64,000 bases of DNA from Szabonella sp046295215 (GTDB taxonomy: Bacteria > Pseudomonadota > Alphaproteobacteria > Rhodobacterales > Rhodobacteraceae): positions 1 through 64,000 of the forward strand of contig JBKBNP010000002.1 of NCBI GenBank assembly GCA_046295215.1. The letters are read 5' to 3'. Below the pieces are notes generated by a model. The model made no database searches. It saw only the letters and a program-made list of their open reading frames with translations, and had not been told where the DNA came from. Made by a program: the position numbers and the translations under genes. Each line of letters opens with the position of its first letter. Position 1 is the first letter of the stretch. Shown here piece after piece: positions 62,475 through 64,000 of this stretch.

Positions 62475-63896
62475 ATGACCGACATCGCGTTTCACCTGAA
62501 CGGAACGCCGGTCCGCCTTTGGGGGCAAGACCCCATGCGGACCCTGCTGGATTTCCTGCGCGAGGATCGCGGGCTGACCGGCACCAAGGAAGCCTGTCGC
62601 GAAGGCGATTGCGGCGCCTGCACCGTGATGGTCCGCGACGAGGCCCACGGCGCGCGCGCGCTCAATGCCTGCATCCTGTTCCTGCCGCAGCTTGACGGAA
62701 AATCCGTCACCACGGTCGAAGGGTTGCGCGGCCCGGACGGCGAAATGCACCCGGTGCAGGAGGAAATGATCGCCCATCACGGCAGCCAATGCGGCTTCTG
62801 CACACCGGGCTTCATCCTGTCGATGGCCACCGCGCATCTCAATGGCGAGTGCAACCATGACCGCACCCTTGCAGGCAATCTCTGCCGCTGCACCGGATAT
62901 GCCCCCATCATCCGCGCGGCCGAGGCCGCCGCCGCCCGCCCCGTTCCCGACTGGATGCACCCCACCCCCTCTTTCAGCTTGGCCGAAATACCTTCGGGGG
63001 GGGAGGCCGCCAGCGGCCTCGGGGGGCAGACAGCCCCCCTGCCCGGCTTCCGCCCCGCAACCTCCGATGATCTGGCTGCGTGGTATCTGGCGAACCCCGA
63101 GGCCACGCTGATCGCGGGCGCCACCGATGTCGGGCTCTGGGTCACCAAGCAGTTGCGCGATCTGTCCCCGGTGGCCTTTCTCGGCGGCATTGCCGATCTG
63201 CGGGGCATCTCGCTGACAGATGGACAGTTCCGCATCGGGGCTGGCGTCACGATCACCGACCTGATGGCGGCGGTTGAAGTCCCCCTGCCTTCCTTCGCCG
63301 CAATGCTCGCGCGCTATGGCTCGCAGCAAGTGCGCAATGCGGCCACGATCGGCGGCAATATCGCCAATGGCTCGCCCATCGGGGACGGCCCGCCCGCCTT
63401 GATCGCGCTTGGCGCCACCTTGCACCTGCGCCGGGGGGAGGCGCGCCGCGACCTGCCGCTGGAGGATTTCTTTCTCGACTACCGCAAGCAGGACCGCCAG
63501 CCCGGCGAATTTGTCGAGGCGGTCAGTTTCCCCGCCCATGCCCCCGCCTTGCGTTGCTACAAGATTTCCAAACGCTTCGATCAGGACATTTCGGCGATCT
63601 GCGGCTGTTTCAACATCACCGTCAACGCGGGTCGGGTGACGGAGGCAAGCCTTGCCTTCGGCGGCATGGCGGGTATTCCCAAACGCGCCACCGGGGCCGA
63701 GGCGGCCCTTCTCGGGGCGGACTGGTCGGTGGACACCATCCGCCGCGCTCAAACCGCCATGGCCGCCGATTTCACCCCGATGTCCGACATGCGCGCCTCT
63801 GCTGCCTATCGGGCAGAGGTGGCCGCCGCGCTGCTAGAGCGGTATTTCCACGACCTTGCCGGAACCCCGGTCGATATTCTGGAGGTCGGCGCATGA
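62475..63896 (+). CDS. xdhA: Xanthine dehydrogenase small subunit XdhA, with a repeat in its linker
   Basis: Carries two 2Fe-2S clusters and FAD and passes electrons from XdhB to NAD in purine catabolism. The N-terminal cluster ligands are C41, C46, C49 and C66 (KEACREGDCGAC...NAC), with the second cluster in HGSQCGFCTPGF and GNLCRCTGYAP. The FAD domain begins about residue 205 (LIAGATDVGLWVTKQLRD; GGNIANGSPIGDGPPALIALG). Between them, residues about 166-189 (SFSLAEIPSGGEAASGLGGQ) are encoded by an interspersed repeat copy running in frame. The 473-residue length is about 11 longer than R. capsulatus XdhA as I recall it. The stop overlaps the xdhB start (ATGA). Confidence 0.96.
   Translation: MTDIAFHLNGTPVRLWGQDPMRTLLDFLREDRGLTGTKEACREGDCGACTVMVRDEAHGARALNACILFLPQLDGKSVTTVEGLRGPDGEMHPVQEEMIAHHGSQCGFCTPGFILSMATAHLNGECNHDRTLAGNLCRCTGYAPIIRAAEAAAARPVPDWMHPTPSFSLAEIPSGGEAASGLGGQTAPLPGFRPATSDDLAAWYLANPEATLIAGATDVGLWVTKQLRDLSPVAFLGGIADLRGISLTDGQFRIGAGVTITDLMAAVEVPLPSFAAMLARYGSQQVRNAATIGGNIANGSPIGDGPPALIALGATLHLRRGEARRDLPLEDFFLDYRKQDRQPGEFVEAVSFPAHAPALRCYKISKRFDQDISAICGCFNITVNAGRVTEASLAFGGMAGIPKRATGAEAALLGADWSVDTIRRAQTAMAADFTPMSDMRASAAYRAEVAAALLERYFHDLAGTPVDILEVGA
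62970..63040 (-). repeat. Interspersed repeat family 1, copy G, inside xdhA
   Basis: Plus-strand CTTTCAGCTTGGCCGAAATA followed by CCTTCGGGG is the reverse of the family head. It is followed by two perfect stems: GAGGCCGC-CA-GCGGCCTC (63003-63020) and GGGGGGC-AGACA-GCCCCCC (63021-63039). The whole element is read in frame as part of XdhA. Confidence 0.85.
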
Positions 63897-64000
63897 GCAT
63901 GGGCAAACCCCTGCCGCATGACGCGGCCCCTTTGCATGTGACCGGCGCCGCGCGCTATGTCGATGACATCCCGCTTCCCGCCAATGCACTGCATCTGGCC
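63893..64000 (+). CDS. xdhB: Xanthine dehydrogenase large subunit XdhB (partial, 5' end)
   Basis: The first 36 codons of the molybdopterin-binding subunit, cut by the window edge. MSMGKPLPHDAAPLHVTGAA and RYVDDIPLPANALHLA match the start of bacterial XdhB. ATG 63893 overlaps the xdhA stop by 4 bases, the expected xdhA-xdhB coupling. Confidence 0.93.
   Translation, partial: MSMGKPLPHDAAPLHVTGAARYVDDIPLPANALHLA

Overview
The window is typical alphaproteobacterial chromosome of the Rhodobacterales (Paracoccaceae, Rhodobacter/Paracoccus-like). This rests on high GC, the dnaG-rpoD pair, a sarcosine oxidase cluster in the order soxB-soxD-soxA-soxG, a second-type RpoH, a phaZ / phaC-phasin-phaR polyhydroxybutyrate locus, HisZ with short HisG, R. 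capsulatus-type split XdhA/XdhB, and DUF1489. Assignments come from reading translations; no database search was run. There is one assembly gap (10 N at 4655-4664).

Layout. 1-410: an inverted repeat and an AT-rich gene fragment. 411-4545: rpoD and dnaG (minus strand). 4570-4748: two copies of an interspersed repeat flanking the N gap. 4747-11000: sarcosine oxidase operon plus an M20 amidohydrolase. 11186-14862: exported MsrB, then a TadG-like and two TadE-like genes. 14881-18566: membrane protein, pirin, M3 peptidase. 18590-23067: membrane-anchored MoeB/ThiF-like protein, dut, coaBC, ChaN-like protein, rpoH. 23142-26778: cobU/cobP, a phosphatase, a GST with a Cys-rich tail, yifB/comM. 26790-29095: gshB, yraN, rsmI, divergent from the lipoprotein-glnD-murJ run (29182-34765). 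34804-36629: catalytically dead rhomboid homologue and trpS. 36681-41154: PHB locus with several CTGCN3GCAG sites. 41167-43621: three tightly packed alpha/beta hydrolases. 43878-46612: alr, a PqiA-like protein, then a small decayed island (frameshifted cysteine-motif gene, IS3-type orfA remnant, truncated ORF). 46717-53640: radA, cvpA, purF, SDR, LysR regulator, zinc alcohol dehydrogenase, DUF1489. 53731-57196: hisG-hisZ-hisS. 57270-64000: slyX, AbrB-family permease, dnaE, xdhA and the start of xdhB.

Most of the content is housekeeping: replication (dnaG, dnaE), transcription (rpoD, rpoH), translation (trpS, hisS, rsmI), cofactors (coaBC, cobU, gshB), envelope (murJ, alr, lppC-like), nitrogen signalling (glnD), one-carbon metabolism (sarcosine oxidase) and carbon storage (pha). 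The most unusual layer is a set of short interspersed repeats with a conserved head and GC-rich hairpins. At least seven copies of one family and two of another lie mostly in intergenic gaps, but one forms the C-terminal tail of SoxD and one runs in frame through the interdomain linker of XdhA. Other points of interest are a low-GC mosaic patch with extra residues in hisS, two enzyme-family proteins lacking their nucleophiles, and the decayed island at 45.4-46.6 kb. No tRNA, rRNA or CRISPR array was seen.
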